A stretch of 64,000 bases of DNA, from NCBI GenBank assembly GCA_963529855.1, contig CAURZK010000001.1, forward strand, positions 372,001 through 436,000. The letters are read 5' to 3'. Below, piece by piece: positions 62,419 through 64,000 of this stretch. The notes under the pieces are model-generated. The model was not told the DNA's origin and ran no database searches. It saw nothing but the letters and a program-made list of their open reading frames with translations. How positions within the stretch are numbered: position 1 is the first letter of the stretch; every line of letters begins with the position of its first letter. This DNA is from 34-65-8 sp963529855 (lineage in GTDB: Bacteria; Pseudomonadota; Alphaproteobacteria; Sphingomonadales; Sphingomonadaceae). Made by a program: the position numbers and the translations under genes.

Positions 62419-62441
62419 GCATGCCTGTCGGCTGAGGCGCG

Positions 62442-62470
62442 CCTCTAGCGGGGTCGGCGTGGCGGCGCAA
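62442..62470 (-). promoter_or_regulatory. Candidate promoter of tRNA-Ser
   Basis: On the minus strand TTGCGC (-35) and TAGAGG (-10) are 17 bases apart, followed by a GC-rich discriminator and then, about 24 bases on, the 5' end of tRNA-Ser. The form is typical of a stringently controlled tRNA promoter, but the -10 is weak. Confidence 0.4.
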
Positions 62471-62647
62471 CGGTTGGAATAGGCGCGAGGCGATGATCGT
62501 GGTAAACGAGTCGCACAGCGGTGCTGCGCGGATCAGGCATTCCCTGCGAACACCTCTGCGAAGCCCCTTTCCGCCCATCGGGTCCGTATTCCCGGGAACG
62601 TGCGGAAGGGGGTTTCTGTTTGCTGCCCGGCGTGGCAGTTTTCATGC

Positions 62648-63700
62648 ATGAACAAGACCCTGCTCTCGCTCACCGCCGTCCTTGCGCTTGCCCTGCCCGC
62701 CACTGCGCAGGAATCGGAGCCTGCCGGCGCTCCCACCCCCGGCGAGATTGTGGCTGCCGCGCCGACAGAAGACTGGGTCGCAATCGCGCCGGAAGACCTG
62801 ATCGTCATGACGCTGGCGCCGGACGCAAGGGGCAAGCCGCGCCAGGTTATTATCCAACTGATGCCGGTCCCCTTCAGCCAGGGATGGGTGGAAAACATCC
62901 GCACCCTCGCCCGCGCCCGGTGGTATGATGGCATCGCGGTAAATCGCGTTCAGGACAACTACGTCGTCCAATGGGGCGATCCCGATGCAGAGGATGCAGC
63001 GAAGGCAAAGCCATTGCCGGCGGGCCTGAAAATAGAGCCTGAAACCGCATATCTGACCCCGTATCGAGACGGCCTGGTTAGGCAGACCTGGGGGATGGAG
63101 GGCCGCGTCCCGGCAATTTACGAACCTTCATCTCCACCCGGCCGCGGCTCCATGGCGGCTGTGGACAGCGGTCCTTTCAAGTTCAATGATCCTTATACCC
63201 ATTGGGTTGCCTTTGCGCAGGGATGGCCGGTGGCGTTGACACGCGTGCTGCGTGACAATGGACAGCAATCGGCACCGGAAAAGGTCTGGCCCGTGCACTG
63301 CTATGGCATGGTCGGCGTGGGGCGTGGGTATTCCCCCGATACCGGCTCGGGGGCGGAACTCTATACGGTCATCGGACACGCGCCGCGCCATCTCGACCGC
63401 AACATCGCGCTGGTTGGCCGCGTGGTCGAAGGGATAGAGCACCTGTCGTCACTTCCGCGCGGAACGGGTGCCCTGGGCTTCTACGAGACACCGTCGGAAC
63501 ACGTGCCGATCGTTTCTATCCGCATCGCCAACGACCTGCCAGCAAACCAGCGGCCCGCGTTCCAGTACCTTTCAACCGAAAGCGCCAGCTTCGTCCGTTA
63601 TGCCGATGCACGCGCTAACCGGCGTGATCCCTTCTTCATCGTCCCGGCAGGCGGTGCGGACATCTGCAACATTCCGGTGCCGGTGCGGCGCGTGCCCTAG
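62648..63700 (+). CDS. Secreted cyclophilin-like peptidyl-prolyl isomerase
   Basis: A 350-residue exported protein with a signal peptide ending PATAQ. It carries a divergent cyclophilin-type domain (ARWYDGIAVNRVQDNYVVQWGDP near the front, and GYSPDTGSGAELYTVIGHAPRHLDRNIALVGRVVEGIE later). The usual active-site FFQ-type residues are altered. The long insertions (about 150-230) and the C-terminal extension with DPFFIVP make it larger than standard PpiA. It probably assists periplasmic protein folding. The start at 62648 gives the signal peptide. Its stop overlaps that of the convergent RelA/SpoT gene. Confidence 0.87.
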   Translation: MNKTLLSLTAVLALALPATAQESEPAGAPTPGEIVAAAPTEDWVAIAPEDLIVMTLAPDARGKPRQVIIQLMPVPFSQGWVENIRTLARARWYDGIAVNRVQDNYVVQWGDPDAEDAAKAKPLPAGLKIEPETAYLTPYRDGLVRQTWGMEGRVPAIYEPSSPPGRGSMAAVDSGPFKFNDPYTHWVAFAQGWPVALTRVLRDNGQQSAPEKVWPVHCYGMVGVGRGYSPDTGSGAELYTVIGHAPRHLDRNIALVGRVVEGIEHLSSLPRGTGALGFYETPSEHVPIVSIRIANDLPANQRPAFQYLSTESASFVRYADARANRRDPFFIVPAGGADICNIPVPVRRVP

Positions 63701-64000
63701 ATCCGTTCCGCCTGGGCCACCGCGTCGCTGGCGCGCAGCGCGCTGAGGATGCGGGTGAGGTGTGCAAGGTCCTGCACCTCCAGATCGACCTCGTAACCTG
63801 AGAACGGGTGATCGTGCTGCACTTGTGCCAGCGATTTCACGTTGGCCAGGTTCTGCGCGAAAATGCCCGCCATTTCCGCCAGCGTGCCCGGCCGGTCATA
63901 CAGAGTGACTCGAAGGCGGCCAACCGCACCCATGCTTTGCTGACCCCATGACAGATCGAGCCAGTCCGAATCGATGCCGCTGGCAAGCTCGATACAGTCG
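63697..64000 (-). CDS. RelA/SpoT-family (p)ppGpp synthetase/hydrolase, 3' end only
   Basis: Partial gene; the 5' part lies beyond the window. The visible 100 residues form the C-terminus: DSDWLDLSWG just before, then an ACT domain (GRLRVTLYDRPGTLAEMAGIFAQN, VKSLAQVQHD, YEVDLEVQDLAHLTRILSALRA). This is the usual end of bifunctional Rsh proteins, which sense starvation and make or degrade (p)ppGpp. Catalytic domains cannot be checked here. Confidence 0.88.
   Translation of the reverse strand, partial: DCIELASGIDSDWLDLSWGQQSMGAVGRLRVTLYDRPGTLAEMAGIFAQNLANVKSLAQVQHDHPFSGYEVDLEVQDLAHLTRILSALRASDAVAQAERI

Overview
The window is GC-rich, densely packed chromosomal DNA of an alphaproteobacterium. 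It most likely comes from the Sphingomonadales, family Erythrobacteraceae or a close relative. The signs are a sphingomonad-type TonB-dependent receptor, HWE-family histidine kinases with FAT-GUY-like single-domain response regulators, GGAAC-type general-stress promoters, a mitofilin gene beside hemCD, and an NAD-linked FdsGBA formate dehydrogenase. I see no phage, insertion sequence, plasmid or CRISPR signature. Genes overlap by 1-4 bases (ATGA, GTGA) in many places, so most of the window reads as stacked operons.

Layout. 0-5 kb: recF, a TesA-like lipoprotein esterase, and a divergent YbbA/YbbP-type ABC exporter. 5-13.4 kb: a TonB-dependent receptor, typA/bipA, an outer-membrane beta-barrel protein, putP, and an extensin-like lipoprotein. 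13.4-18.1 kb: a four-gene operon of circularly permuted ATP-grasp protein, alpha-E protein, transglutaminase and Anbu proteasome-like peptidase, followed by a LuxR-type regulator with a degenerate receiver. 18.1-26 kb: a hydrolase, a DUF3617 lipoprotein, uvrB, an S10 peptidase and a DsbD-family reductase. 26-34.9 kb: a UbiH-like hydroxylase, hemC-hemD-mitofilin on the minus strand, and tsaD-gpsA-flippase-ompA plus a 48-residue membrane protein and an HhH protein on the plus strand. 35-38.2 kb: a response regulator, then gcdH-maiA-fah (lysine/tryptophan and tyrosine catabolism).

38.2-45.7 kb, minus strand: a compact operon frmA-fdsG-fdsB-mobA-fdsA-fdsD-fdhD. It couples glutathione-dependent formaldehyde oxidation to NAD-linked formate oxidation, with the cofactor-nucleotide gene mobA embedded in it. 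46-62 kb looks like a stress and carbohydrate region. It holds a large protein I could not assign, a CBS protein, a hemerythrin, two HWE kinases, a FAT-GUY-like regulator, a Crp-family regulator, otsB-GH15-otsA, an enoyl-CoA hydratase, and a glycosyltransferase fused to UDP-galactopyranose mutase. Sites resembling the EcfG consensus (GGAAC-N16/17-CGTT) precede several of these genes and the regulator at 34.9 kb. The window ends with tRNA-Ser(GGA), a secreted cyclophilin-like isomerase and the 3' end of a RelA/SpoT gene.

All functions are read from sequence motifs and gene order. Nothing was searched against a database.
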